Source: Aquipseudomonas alcaligenes_A (GTDB taxonomy: Bacteria > Pseudomonadota > Gammaproteobacteria > Pseudomonadales > Pseudomonadaceae). From it: 64,000 nucleotides of DNA. Positions 18,089 to 26,478 of this stretch are shown piece by piece. The position numbers and the translations under genes are program-made. Positions within the stretch are counted from its first letter, which is position 1; every line of letters starts with the position of its first letter. The DNA lies in the NCBI GenBank assembly GCA_048595745.1, contig CP184361.1, one strand, 5' to 3'. The notes below the pieces were generated by a model. The model saw only the letters and a list, made by a program, of their open reading frames with translations. It did not search any database and had not been told where the DNA came from.

Positions 18089-20041
18089 ATGTCCGACCTC
18101 TGCAACGCCCAGCTCGACTGGAACGACCAAGGCCAGCCACTTTCGCGCCAGTTCGGTGACGTGTATTTCTCTCGCGACGACGGCCTGGGAGAAACCCGTC
18201 ATGTGTTCCTCGCCGGCAACGACCTGCCGGCACGCTTCGCCGCCCTGCCTTCCGGCGCAAGCCTGGCAATCGGCGAAACCGGCTTCGGCACCGGGCTGAA
18301 CTTCCTTTGCGCCTGGCAGCTGTTCGACCAGTTGGCCCCAGCGGATGCCTGTCTGCATTTCGTCAGCGTGGAGAAATACCCGCTCACCGCGGCCGACCTG
18401 CACCGTGCCCTGGCCCTGTGGCCGGAGCTGGCGCTCTGGTCCGGGCAGTTGCTGGAGCAGTACCGGGCCATCCATCCCGGCTTCCAGCGCCTGGTGCTGG
18501 ATGGCGGTCGGGTCATCCTCACCCTGCTGATCGGCGATGCGCTGCAGATGCTGCCGCAACTGGACGCGCGCATCGACGTCTGGTTCCTCGATGGCTTCGC
18601 CCCGGACAAGAACCCGGAAATGTGGACCCCGGAGCTGTTCCAGGAATTGGCGCGGTTGTCCGCCCCGGGCGCCAGCCTGGCCACCTTCACCAGCAAGGGC
18701 ACGGTACGCCGAGGGCTGATCGAGGCCGGCTTCGCCATGCGCCGCGCGCCCGGCCACGGCAAGAAGTGGGAAATCCTCTGCGGGCGTTTCGAGGCCCATG
18801 CGCGAGTGGCGGAAAAGCCCTGGCATGCCCGTCCGCCCAGGCCGGAAGCGCGCGAAGCACTGGTCATCGGCGCCGGTCTGGCCGGTTGCGCTACGGCCGC
18901 CAGCCTGGCTGCGCGCGGCTGGCAGGTGACCCTGCTGGAGCGCCACGATGCAGTGGCGCAGGAAGCTTCCGGCAACCCCCAGGGCGTGCTTTACCTCAAG
19001 CTGTCCGCCCATGGCACCGCGTTGTCGCAACTGGTGCTGGCCGGCTTCGGCCACACCCGCCGCCTGCTCCAGCACCTGCAGCAGGGCCACGACTGGGCTG
19101 CCTGCGGCGTGCTGCAACTGGCGTTCGATGCGCCGGAAGCCGGGCGCCAGGCCAAGCTGGCCGAGGCCTTCCCGGCGGACCTGCTGCACAGCCTGACGCG
19201 CGAGCAGGCCGAGGCTCGCGCCGGCGTCGCGCTGCCGGCCGGCGGCCTGTTCTACCCCGACGCCGGCTGGGTGCATCCGCCGGCGCTGTGCCGCCAGCTC
19301 GCCAGCCATCCGCGCATTCGTCTGCTGACGCACAGCGAGGCGCTGGAGCTGCGGCGGGTCGACGGCCGCTGGCAGGCGCTGGACGGCGAGCGCCTGCTGG
19401 CCGAGGCTCCCGTGGCGATCCTGGCCGGTGCCGCCGAGGTGCGCCGCTTCGCCGCCGAGCTGCCGCTCAAGCGCATCCGTGGGCAGATCAGCCGCCTGCC
19501 GCAGACCACCCGCAGCGCCGAGCTGGCCTGCGTGGTCTGCGCCGAAGGCTATGTGGCGCCGCCGCGCGGCGGCGAGCACACCCTGGGCGCCAGCTTCGAC
19601 TTCCACAGCCAGGACTGCGCACCGACCGCTGCCGAACACGCCGGCAACCTCGAACTGCTGTGGGAAATCTCTGCGGACCTGGCCGAGCGCCTGGACGCCG
19701 ACCGGCTCGATCCGGCGCAGCTCGAAGGCCGCGCCGCCTTCCGCTGCACCAGCCCCGACTACCTGCCGATCGTCGGCCCGCTGGCCGACCCGGCGGCCTT
19801 CGCCGAGACCTACGCGGTACTCGGCAAGGATGCCCGCCAGGTGCCGGACAGCCCCTGCCCCTGGCGCGATGGCCTGTACGTCAACAGCGGGCACGGCTCA
19901 CGCGGGCTGATCACGGCACCGCTGTGCGGCGAGTTGCTGGCCGCGTGGCTGAACGACGAACCGCTGCCACTGCCGCGCGCCGTGGCCGAGGCTTGCCACC
20001 CCAACCGTTTCCTGCTGCGCAAGTTGATCCGCGGCCAATGA
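18089..20041 (+). CDS. mnmC: Bifunctional tRNA modification enzyme MnmC
   Basis: A 650-residue protein completing 5-methylaminomethyl-2-thiouridine at the wobble position of tRNA. The N-terminal methyltransferase domain (MnmC2/MnmD, about 1-245) shows the SAM loop ETGFGTGLNFL and FLDGFAPDKNPEMW. The C-terminal FAD oxidase (MnmC1, about 260-650) starts with VIGAGLAGCATAASLAARGW and ends with VNSGHGSRGLITAP. Length fits full-length two-domain MnmC. The start is the first ATG after the pap-mnmC divergent gap of 95 bases. Confidence 0.95.
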   Translation: MSDLCNAQLDWNDQGQPLSRQFGDVYFSRDDGLGETRHVFLAGNDLPARFAALPSGASLAIGETGFGTGLNFLCAWQLFDQLAPADACLHFVSVEKYPLTAADLHRALALWPELALWSGQLLEQYRAIHPGFQRLVLDGGRVILTLLIGDALQMLPQLDARIDVWFLDGFAPDKNPEMWTPELFQELARLSAPGASLATFTSKGTVRRGLIEAGFAMRRAPGHGKKWEILCGRFEAHARVAEKPWHARPPRPEAREALVIGAGLAGCATAASLAARGWQVTLLERHDAVAQEASGNPQGVLYLKLSAHGTALSQLVLAGFGHTRRLLQHLQQGHDWAACGVLQLAFDAPEAGRQAKLAEAFPADLLHSLTREQAEARAGVALPAGGLFYPDAGWVHPPALCRQLASHPRIRLLTHSEALELRRVDGRWQALDGERLLAEAPVAILAGAAEVRRFAAELPLKRIRGQISRLPQTTRSAELACVVCAEGYVAPPRGGEHTLGASFDFHSQDCAPTAAEHAGNLELLWEISADLAERLDADRLDPAQLEGRAAFRCTSPDYLPIVGPLADPAAFAETYAVLGKDARQVPDSPCPWRDGLYVNSGHGSRGLITAPLCGELLAAWLNDEPLPLPRAVAEACHPNRFLLRKLIRGQ

Positions 20042-20091
20042 CCGCAGGGCGGACGCGACGAGCGACGGTTGCCTTTTCTGCCATCCAACAT

Positions 20092-20107
20092 ATACTCCCC
20101 CCTGTAT
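20092..20107. promoter_or_regulatory. C-tract operator for the CsoR/CstR-like repressor
   Basis: ATACT-CCCCCC-TGTAT: a six-C tract flanked by inverted ATAC/GTAT arms, the form of operator known for the RcnR/FrmR/CstR family (TACT-G6-N-AGTA and relatives). A second partial copy, GGGAGTAT, follows at 20116-20123, so ATACTCCC and GGGAGTAT also form a larger dyad. It sits directly before the first gene of the sulfur operon. Confidence 0.75.
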
Positions 20108-20126
20108 ATAGATAGGGAGTATGCCG

Positions 20127-20672
20127 ATGCGCCTATTCACCACCCTGCTCTGCTGTGCCCCGCTGCTCGCCCAGGCCGCCGACCTGGCACAGCTGCGCGG
20201 CGAGGCCGAAGCCCTAATCCCGCCCTTCCAGCAACAGCTGCTGGCCAGCGTGCAGACCGCGGTCGCCACAGGCGGCCCGGCACAAGCCGTCGAAGCCTGC
20301 CGCCAGCTGGCGCCCGGCATCGCCCAGCAGCACAGCGTCGCGCCCTGGAAAGTGGGACGCACCGCGCTGCGCCTGCGTAACCCGGACAACCGTCCGGATG
20401 CCTGGGAACAAGCCGTGCTGGAAGATTTTCAGCGCCGCAGCCAGGCCGGCGAGGCCGTCGCCAGCCTGAACCGTGCCGAAGTGGTGGACGGCGAATTCCG
20501 CTACATGCGTGCCATCGCCACCGGCGAGCCCTGCCTGGCCTGCCATGGCAGCGCAATCAAACCCGAGCTGGTACAGCTGCTCGACCGTCACTACCCGCAG
20601 GATCAGGCCCGCGGCTTCGCCGCCGGCGAACTGCGCGGCGCCTTCACCCTGCGCCGCCCCCTGGAGCTCTGA
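20127..20672 (+). CDS. Secreted c-heme protein, DUF3365/Tll0287-like
   Basis: A 181-residue protein with a signal peptide (MRLFTTLLCCAPLLAQAADL) and one c-type haem site CLACHG (C136, C139, H140). The rest matches the Tll0287-like haem-sensor fold (DUF3365), seen in PPLRLRNPDN-like RLRNPDNRPDAWEQAVL and EFRYMRAI. I chose the ATG at 20127, seven bases after AGGGAG; an ATG two codons earlier is too close to that site. It is the first gene of a five-gene unit for sulfide/persulfide handling, so it may bind or oxidise a sulfur species in the periplasm, but that is inference. Confidence 0.8.
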   Translation: MRLFTTLLCCAPLLAQAADLAQLRGEAEALIPPFQQQLLASVQTAVATGGPAQAVEACRQLAPGIAQQHSVAPWKVGRTALRLRNPDNRPDAWEQAVLEDFQRRSQAGEAVASLNRAEVVDGEFRYMRAIATGEPCLACHGSAIKPELVQLLDRHYPQDQARGFAAGELRGAFTLRRPLEL

Positions 20673-20673
20673 G

Positions 20674-20940
20674 ATGACCACCCCCAACACCCAGCAACAG
20701 GACGCCATGCTCAAGCGCCTGGCCCGCGTCGAGGGCCAGATCCGCGGCATTCAGGCGATGATCCGTCGCGGCGAGGAATGCGAGGCCATTGCCCAGCAGT
20801 TCGCCGCCGCGCGCAAGGCGCTGGACAAGGCCTACCAGGAGATGCTCGCGTGCCTGCTCGAGGAAACCGTGCTCGACCCCTCGCGCGACGACGCCGAGAC
20901 CCTGGCCCGCGTGCGCGCCATCTTCACCAAATACACCTGA
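20674..20940 (+). CDS. CsoR/FrmR/CstR-family repressor with unusual cysteine spacing
   Basis: An 88-residue all-helical DNA-binding repressor of the CsoR superfamily (RLARVEGQIRGIQAMIRRGEEC). Family members sense Cu, Ni/Co, formaldehyde or reactive sulfur through a conserved Cys on helix 2 and partners on helix 2'. Here C36 is present, but the usual second ligand positions (61 and 65 in CsoR numbering) are Leu and Thr; the other cysteine is C60, one residue before the normal His position. No copper-ligand set is therefore present. Genes downstream (rhodanese, TauE, ETHE1-like) indicate a persulfide-sensing CstR-like role. Starts one base after the DUF3365 stop codon. Confidence 0.85.
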   Translation: MTTPNTQQQDAMLKRLARVEGQIRGIQAMIRRGEECEAIAQQFAAARKALDKAYQEMLACLLEETVLDPSRDDAETLARVRAIFTKYT

Positions 20941-20968
20941 ACCACATACCCCCAGGGAGTACCCTGCA

Positions 20969-21511
20969 ATGACTGATACCATCTGCCTGATCGACGCCCC
21001 GCGCTTTGCCAGCGCGCGCCAGCAGGGGCATGTGCGCTTCCTCATCGACGTGCGCAGCCCGGCGGAATTCCGTGCCCAGCACGTGGCCGGCGCGCGTAAC
21101 GTGCCACTCGACCAGCTCAATCCGGCCGCCCTGGTGCAGCAGCTGCGCCAGGAAGGCCTGCAGCGTGGCGACGAACTCTATCTGCTGTGCCACAGCGGCC
21201 AGCGCGCCCGCCGCGCCGCCGACCATTTGCAGCAACTGCTGCCCGGCGTGCAGGTGATCGACGGTGGTACCCAGGCCTGCGTGGCCTGTGGCCTGCCCAC
21301 TGAAGAGGCCCCCAGCGGCGTGATCAGCATCCAGCGCCAGGTGCAGATCAGCGCCGGCAGCCTGGTACTGCTGGGTGTCGCGCTTGGCACCTGGGTGCAT
21401 CCGGGCTGGTACGGTCTGGCCGCCTTCGTCGGCGCCGGCCTGACCTTCGCCGGCCTCAGCAACACCTGCGCCATGGCCCTGCTGCTCGCCCGCATGCCCT
21501 GGAACCGTTGA
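20969..21511 (+). CDS. Rhodanese sulfurtransferase with C-terminal two-helix membrane domain
   Basis: A 180-residue protein. The rhodanese domain (about 1-105) has the catalytic loop CHSGQRARR with C74 and the entry motif FLIDVRSPAEF. The C-terminus (about 120-180) has two transmembrane helices of the DUF2892/YgaP type, ending AMALLLARMPWNR. It would move sulfane sulfur at the inner membrane face. AGGGAG is eight bases before the ATG. Its stop overlaps the start of the TauE gene by one base (TGATG), implying coupling. The leader ATACCCCCAGGGAGTAC also resembles a C-tract half operator. Confidence 0.92.
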   Translation: MTDTICLIDAPRFASARQQGHVRFLIDVRSPAEFRAQHVAGARNVPLDQLNPAALVQQLRQEGLQRGDELYLLCHSGQRARRAADHLQQLLPGVQVIDGGTQACVACGLPTEEAPSGVISIQRQVQISAGSLVLLGVALGTWVHPGWYGLAAFVGAGLTFAGLSNTCAMALLLARMPWNR

Positions 21512-22266
21512 TGGAGATATTGCTGCTGGAGGCCCTGGGCGTCGGTGCCGTGCTCGGCCTGCTGCTCGGTCTCACCGGCGCCGGTGGTTCACTGGTGGCC
21601 CTGCCGCTGCTGCTCAGCCTGCACCTGCCGCTGCGCGATGCGATCGGCGTCAGCCTCGGCGCCGTAGCCATCACGGCCCTGATCGGCGCCGTCCCGCGCG
21701 CTCGCCAGGGCCTGGTGGCCTGGCGCCCGGTGCTGCTGCTGGCCATCGCCGGCCTGCCGGGCAACTTCGCCGGCCAGTGGCTGGGCCGGCAGATTCCCGA
21801 GGCCGCGCTGATCCTCGGCTTCTGCGCCCTGGTGCTGTGGACGGCTTGGCGCATGTGGCGCAGTTCGAACCTGCCCCGTGAAAGCAGCGGCCCGCTGCGC
21901 AGCGCCCCGCTGATCGCCATTGGTCTGGGTGTCGGCCTGTTCTCCGGGCTGATGGGCGTCGGCGGCGGCTTCCTGGTGGTACCGGCGCTGCTGGCCTTCA
22001 CCCCGCTCGGCATGCTGGCTGCCACCGCCACCTCGATGGCGGTAATCGCCCTGGTTTCCGGCGGCGGCTTCCTGTTCTACCTCAGCGGCGCGCAGCCCTC
22101 GCTGCTACTGCTGGCCGGCCTGGCTCTGGGCGGCGCGACCGGCGTGCTCGGCGGCAACGCCCTGGCCCAGCGCCTGGGCGGGCGCACGCTGCAACGCCTG
22201 TTCGCCCTGATGCTGGTGGCGGTCAGCCTGTCGCTGGCCGCGCAGAAACTCCTCGGAGGACACTGA
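21511..22266 (+). CDS. Sulfite exporter TauE/SafE family membrane protein
   Basis: A 251-residue protein with about eight hydrophobic helices and two related halves, GLLLGLTGAGGSLVALPLLL and GLFSGLMGVGGGFLVVPALL, the repeated signature of the family. Members move sulfite, sulfoacetate or related anions across the inner membrane. The start overlaps the rhodanese stop. In this operon, export of sulfite or thiosulfate made by persulfide oxidation is the logical role, by analogy with the cst operon of Staphylococcus aureus. Confidence 0.9.
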   Translation: MEILLLEALGVGAVLGLLLGLTGAGGSLVALPLLLSLHLPLRDAIGVSLGAVAITALIGAVPRARQGLVAWRPVLLLAIAGLPGNFAGQWLGRQIPEAALILGFCALVLWTAWRMWRSSNLPRESSGPLRSAPLIAIGLGVGLFSGLMGVGGGFLVVPALLAFTPLGMLAATATSMAVIALVSGGGFLFYLSGAQPSLLLLAGLALGGATGVLGGNALAQRLGGRTLQRLFALMLVAVSLSLAAQKLLGGH

Positions 22267-22268
22267 TC

Positions 22269-22961
22269 ATGCTGTTTCGCCAACTCTTCGACAGCGAAAG
22301 TTCGACCTACACCTACCTGCTGGGCGATGCCGGCCAGGCGGTGCTGATCGACCCGGTGAAGAACAAGCTGGACGACTACCTGCGCCTGCTGCGCGAGCTG
22401 GACCTGCAGCTGCTGCTGGCCCTCGACACCCACACCCATGCCGACCACATCACCGCCCTCGGTGAGCTGCGCACGGCCACCGGCTGCCGCAGCGGCTTCG
22501 GCCAGCAGAGCGGCAGCGCCTGCGCCAGCTTCACCTTCGCCGACAGCCAGCGTCTGGCCTTTGGCGAGCGCGAGCTGGTCGCCTGGCATACACCGGGGCA
22601 CACCGACGACTCCTACTGCTTCCTGCTGCCGGCCAGCGCCGATGAGCCAGGCAAGGTCTTCACCGGCGACACCCTGTTGATCCGCGGCAGCGGCCGTACC
22701 GACTTCCAGAACGGCGACGCCCGCGCCCAGTGGGCCAGCCTGCAGCGCCTGCTGGCCCTGCCCGGTGACACCGAAGTCTGGCCCGGCCATGACTACCGCG
22801 GCTGGACCCGCTCCAGCATCGCCGAGGAAGCCGCGCACAACCCGCGCCTGCAGGTGGCCGATGGCGAAGCCTATGCGCAGCTGATGGCCGGTCTCAGCCT
22901 GCCCAACCCACGGCTGATGGACATCGCCGTGCCAGCCAACCGGGCCTGCGGCCAAACCTGA
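22269..22961 (+). CDS. Persulfide dioxygenase-like metallo-beta-lactamase fold protein (ETHE1 type)
   Basis: A 230-residue protein. Metal-site motif THTHADH (H55, H57, D59, H60), then H111 in TPGHTDDS, D134 in TGDTLLIRG and H174 in WPGHDYRG. The sequence GRTDFQ (142-147) is the feature of ETHE1-type persulfide dioxygenases, which oxidise glutathione persulfide to sulfite. Two ligand sets suggest a mono-iron site as in ETHE1. GGAGG precedes the ATG. It is the last gene of the operon, with 92 bases before the next gene. Confidence 0.9.
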   Translation: MLFRQLFDSESSTYTYLLGDAGQAVLIDPVKNKLDDYLRLLRELDLQLLLALDTHTHADHITALGELRTATGCRSGFGQQSGSACASFTFADSQRLAFGERELVAWHTPGHTDDSYCFLLPASADEPGKVFTGDTLLIRGSGRTDFQNGDARAQWASLQRLLALPGDTEVWPGHDYRGWTRSSIAEEAAHNPRLQVADGEAYAQLMAGLSLPNPRLMDIAVPANRACGQT

Positions 22962-23053
22962 ATAGGCCAACAGGCTCTGGCCAGCGCTCTTGCCGCCGAC
23001 GCAGCAACTAGGCAAAGTGACACAAACAAGTAAAACAACTCAGAGGTTGGCGG

Positions 23054-25807
23054 ATGCCTCGTTTGCTCCTGGCAATGCTGCTGCTGTGCCTCTGCGGGCC
23101 GTTGTGGGCATTAGCCCCGGCGCCGCTGGACCGGGATGATCTGCGCCTGTCACTGGGCCCTTACATGGGCTACCACGAAGACAAAGACGGCCGCCTGAGC
23201 GTCGATGAGGTGCAGCGCCTACCCGACAGCGCCTTCACCCAGGTCAGCGGGAACCACGCCAATCTGGGCAAGAACGACTCGGTGTGGTGGTTCAAGGTGC
23301 GCCTGGTCAACAGCCGCCCGCAGGCGCTGTCCGGCTATCTGGAGATCAACTACGCTCTGCTCGATCGCATCGACCTGTACCTGCAGGACGAGGACGGCCG
23401 CCTGCACAGCCAGCAAAGCGGTGACGGTTTCGCCTTTGCCCAGCGCCCGGTGCAGGTACGCAATTTCTGGTTCCCCGTCGAGTTGCCGCCCGGCAGCAAC
23501 ACCTTGCTGGTGCGGGTACAGAGCAGCAGCACGATCTTCGTCCCCCTGTACTTCAGCACCTATGGCGCCAGCGCGGCGACCCAGGAAAACCTGATGGGAC
23601 TGAACGGCGCGTTTTACGGCGTGCTGTTTGCCATGTTCGTGTACAACCTGTTCCTGTTCGTCTCGCTGCGTGAACGGGCGTACTTCTGGTACCTGGCCTA
23701 CATCCTGGTATCTGCCCTGTTCGCCTGCGCCTTCGACGGCATGCTGTTCAAGCTGCTGCCAGAGAACGTGGCTCTGCAATCGGTCAGCATCTACGTATTG
23801 ATGTTCCTGCTCTGCCTGGTCGCAGTGCAGTTCAGCCGCCACTTCCTCAGTATTCCGCAGAGCTTCCCCAGGCTGGACAGAGGCATGCGCCTGCTGATGC
23901 TGGTCATCTTCCTCTGCCTGCTGTCGGGGCCGCTGATCGGCCTGCAGGCCTGGAACATCCTCGCCAGCCTGACGGTACTGGTGTTCTCCAGCATCCTGCT
24001 GGCGATCGGCATCTACGTATGGCGACGCGGCCTGCGCTACGGCTCCTACTACGTGCTGGCCTGGGGCGTCCTGCTGATCTGTTTCATCCTCGCCACCAGC
24101 GGCTCCCTGGGGGTCGAACTGTTCGGCATCTATGGCGCCAACGCCGTGAAGCTGGGTTCGACCTTCGAGCTGCTGACCCTGTCGCTCGGCCTCGCCGACC
24201 GCATCAACCTGCTGAAGGAAGAGGGTTTTCGCTCCCACCAGGCGGCTGAACGGGCGGAACTGGAAAACCAGGCCAAAAGCCGCTTTCTGGCCAAGATGAG
24301 CCACGAGATACGCACGCCGCTCAATGGCGTGCTGGGCATGCTGCAGATGCTGCGCGAGACGACTCTCGACCGCACTCAGCGCTTCTATGTGGACACTATC
24401 GCCAGCTCCGGCAGCGCTCTGATGTCGGTAATCAACGACATTCTCGACTATGCACGCATCGAGTCCGGCAAGCTCAGTCTCGAAGAGATCGAGTTTGATC
24501 TCGAAGAGATGGCCTCGGACACCCTGATGCTGTTCACCGCCCAGGCCATGGAGAAACGGCTGCGCCTGTATGTCAGCCTCGAAGGCGGCGTCCCCCGGCG
24601 CGCGCTGGGCGACCCGACACGCCTGAAGCAGGTGCTGATGAACCTGCTGGGCAACGCCCTGAAGTTCACCCAGCAGGGCCATGTAACCCTGACCATCTGC
24701 CGCCGCAGCGACAGCCAGGGACAAGCCCACCTGGTGTTTGCCGTCAGCGACAGCGGTATCGGTATCAGTGGCGATACCCTCGGCCAGCTGTTCAAGTCTT
24801 TCTCCCAGGGCGACTCCAGCACCACTCGCCGCTATGGCGGCAGTGGCCTGGGCCTGGCCATCAGCAAGGAGCTGGTGGAGATGATGGGGGGGCGCATCGA
24901 GGTGCAGAGCACGCCTGGCCAGGGTTCGCGCTTCGCCTTCGACATCCCGCTGCGGACACCCGCCGAAAGTAGCGACGACCTGCCCCGACTGCTCGACAAT
25001 CGCACCGCCCTGCTCTGCTCGCTGGACAGCCAGGGGCTCGATTGCCTGAGCCATCTGCTCAGCCGCTGGGGCATGCGCACCCAGCGCTGTCAGGACCCGG
25101 AGCGTCTGCAGGACTTCCTCGAAGACTTCGCCAGCCCCCCCCTGCTGGTGCTGATGGCGCCCTGGCCGGGCAGCAGCAGCCAATGGCTGGAGAGCCTGCG
25201 CCCGAACCTGGAACAGGGTCAGCGTATTCTGCTACTGAGCCCGCCCGGGCAGCACCAACCGCTGCCCGAGGGCCGGGGCCTGCGCCTGCTCGGCCTGCCT
25301 CTCCCCCTCTCGGCAACGGCATTGCGCGCCGCGCTGCATGATCTCTACAGCGAGCGCCGCCTGAGCCAGGCAGCGACGCCTCAGACGCTCGAGCGCCGCA
25401 ATGGCCGTGCCCCCTGCATCCTGGTGGCCGAGGACAACCGGGTGAATCAGATGGTGGTGGAGGGCTTTCTCAAGAAGCGTGGCTATGCCATGCGGCTGGT
25501 AGCGGACGGCTGCAGCGCCGTCGCGGAGTATCGCCGCGATCCCGACGCCATCCAGCTGATCCTGATGGACTGCGAAATGCCTGAAATGGACGGCTTCGAG
25601 GCCACGCGGCAGATCCGTACCCTGGAGGCCGAGCGCCAGTTGAGCCCCGTGCCCATTGTCGCGCTGACCGCCCACATACTGGAGGAGCACCGTGCCGCCG
25701 GGCAGGCTGTCGGCATGGATGACTTCCTCGGCAAACCGCTGGATCGCCAGCAACTCTACGATGTGCTTGACCACTACCTGCTCGCCCACGCCCGCGCAAG
25801 CGATTAG
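23054..25807 (+). CDS. Hybrid sensor histidine kinase with 7TMR-DISM sensor
   Basis: A 917-residue protein. After a signal peptide comes a periplasmic 7TMR-DISMED2-type beta domain (about 40-185), seven membrane helices (about 190-385), a HisKA dimerisation domain with phospho-acceptor H417 in KMSHEIRTPLNGV, and a HATPase with DSGIGI and GGSGLGLAI boxes (to about 645). A degenerate receiver-like segment (about 655-775) and a true receiver with D839 in LILMDCEMPEMDG complete it. This is the RetS/LadS architecture class but with an intact kinase. No response regulator is adjacent. Ligand is likely extracellular sugar or polymer, by family analogy only. Confidence 0.93.
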   Translation: MPRLLLAMLLLCLCGPLWALAPAPLDRDDLRLSLGPYMGYHEDKDGRLSVDEVQRLPDSAFTQVSGNHANLGKNDSVWWFKVRLVNSRPQALSGYLEINYALLDRIDLYLQDEDGRLHSQQSGDGFAFAQRPVQVRNFWFPVELPPGSNTLLVRVQSSSTIFVPLYFSTYGASAATQENLMGLNGAFYGVLFAMFVYNLFLFVSLRERAYFWYLAYILVSALFACAFDGMLFKLLPENVALQSVSIYVLMFLLCLVAVQFSRHFLSIPQSFPRLDRGMRLLMLVIFLCLLSGPLIGLQAWNILASLTVLVFSSILLAIGIYVWRRGLRYGSYYVLAWGVLLICFILATSGSLGVELFGIYGANAVKLGSTFELLTLSLGLADRINLLKEEGFRSHQAAERAELENQAKSRFLAKMSHEIRTPLNGVLGMLQMLRETTLDRTQRFYVDTIASSGSALMSVINDILDYARIESGKLSLEEIEFDLEEMASDTLMLFTAQAMEKRLRLYVSLEGGVPRRALGDPTRLKQVLMNLLGNALKFTQQGHVTLTICRRSDSQGQAHLVFAVSDSGIGISGDTLGQLFKSFSQGDSSTTRRYGGSGLGLAISKELVEMMGGRIEVQSTPGQGSRFAFDIPLRTPAESSDDLPRLLDNRTALLCSLDSQGLDCLSHLLSRWGMRTQRCQDPERLQDFLEDFASPPLLVLMAPWPGSSSQWLESLRPNLEQGQRILLLSPPGQHQPLPEGRGLRLLGLPLPLSATALRAALHDLYSERRLSQAATPQTLERRNGRAPCILVAEDNRVNQMVVEGFLKKRGYAMRLVADGCSAVAEYRRDPDAIQLILMDCEMPEMDGFEATRQIRTLEAERQLSPVPIVALTAHILEEHRAAGQAVGMDDFLGKPLDRQQLYDVLDHYLLAHARASD

Positions 25808-25833
25808 CATGACCACCCCGCCGAGGAGACCTC

Positions 25834-26064
25834 ATGCTGATTCCCCACCATCTGCTGGAAGCCGAAACCCTGACCCGCCTGCTGGAGGACTTCGTCAGCC
25901 GCGACGGTACCGACAATGGGGATGACACACCGCTGGCAACCCGCGTGGAACGGGCACGCCGGGCTCTGGAAAAGGGCCAGGCCGTGATCGTCTTCGATCC
26001 GGACAGCCAGCAGTGCCAGCTGGCGCTGCGCGAGGAAGTGCCCAAGGAGTGGCTGCAGGACTAG
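25834..26064 (+). CDS. YheU family protein
   Basis: A 76-residue protein beginning MLIPHHLLEAETLTRLLEDF, characteristic of the YheU family, and ending CQLALREEVPKEW. Function not established. GAGGAG lies before the ATG. It follows the sensor kinase by 26 bases in the same direction and converges on the ynfA-type gene 16 bases later. Confidence 0.9.
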   Translation: MLIPHHLLEAETLTRLLEDFVSRDGTDNGDDTPLATRVERARRALEKGQAVIVFDPDSQQCQLALREEVPKEWLQD

Positions 26065-26080
26065 CTTTGCGTGAGCAGGC

Positions 26081-26413
26081 CTAGTGACTGGCGAAGCGCG
26101 GCCCGAGCAGGATGATGCCTGCGCCGACCAGGCATAATGCCGCGCCCAGCCAATCCGACAGCAGCGGCCGGGTGCGTTCGATCAGCCCCAGCCAGAACAG
26201 CGAAGCCACCACATACACCCCACCGTAAGCGGCATAGGCGCGCCCGGCATATCCCGCCTCAATACGCGTCAGCAGCAGGGCGAACAGGGTCAGGCTGAGC
26301 AGGCCCGGCACGATCCACCAGGCGCTTTTGCCCAGCCGCAGCCACATCCAGAAGGCATAGCAGCCGCCGATCTCGAACAGCGCGGCGAGGAAAAACCAGA
26401 AGTAATTGAGCAT
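26081..26413 (-). CDS. YnfA-family inner-membrane protein (UPF0060)
   Basis: A 110-residue protein with four hydrophobic helices, typical of the family: AALFEIGGCYAFWMWLR near the start and RAYAAYGGVYVVASLFWL in the middle. Some homologues act like small multidrug efflux proteins; no substrate is shown here. I chose the ATG at 26413, with GAGG eight bases upstream; the open frame beyond lacks membrane character. Confidence 0.9.
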   Translation of the reverse strand: MLNYFWFFLAALFEIGGCYAFWMWLRLGKSAWWIVPGLLSLTLFALLLTRIEAGYAGRAYAAYGGVYVVASLFWLGLIERTRPLLSDWLGAALCLVGAGIILLGPRFASH

Positions 26414-26478
26414 CGTCCGCCTCAAGGAAGCTGTTTGATCTCGGCGCGCCGTCGCGGCGCCGCATGACGGATCGGGGA

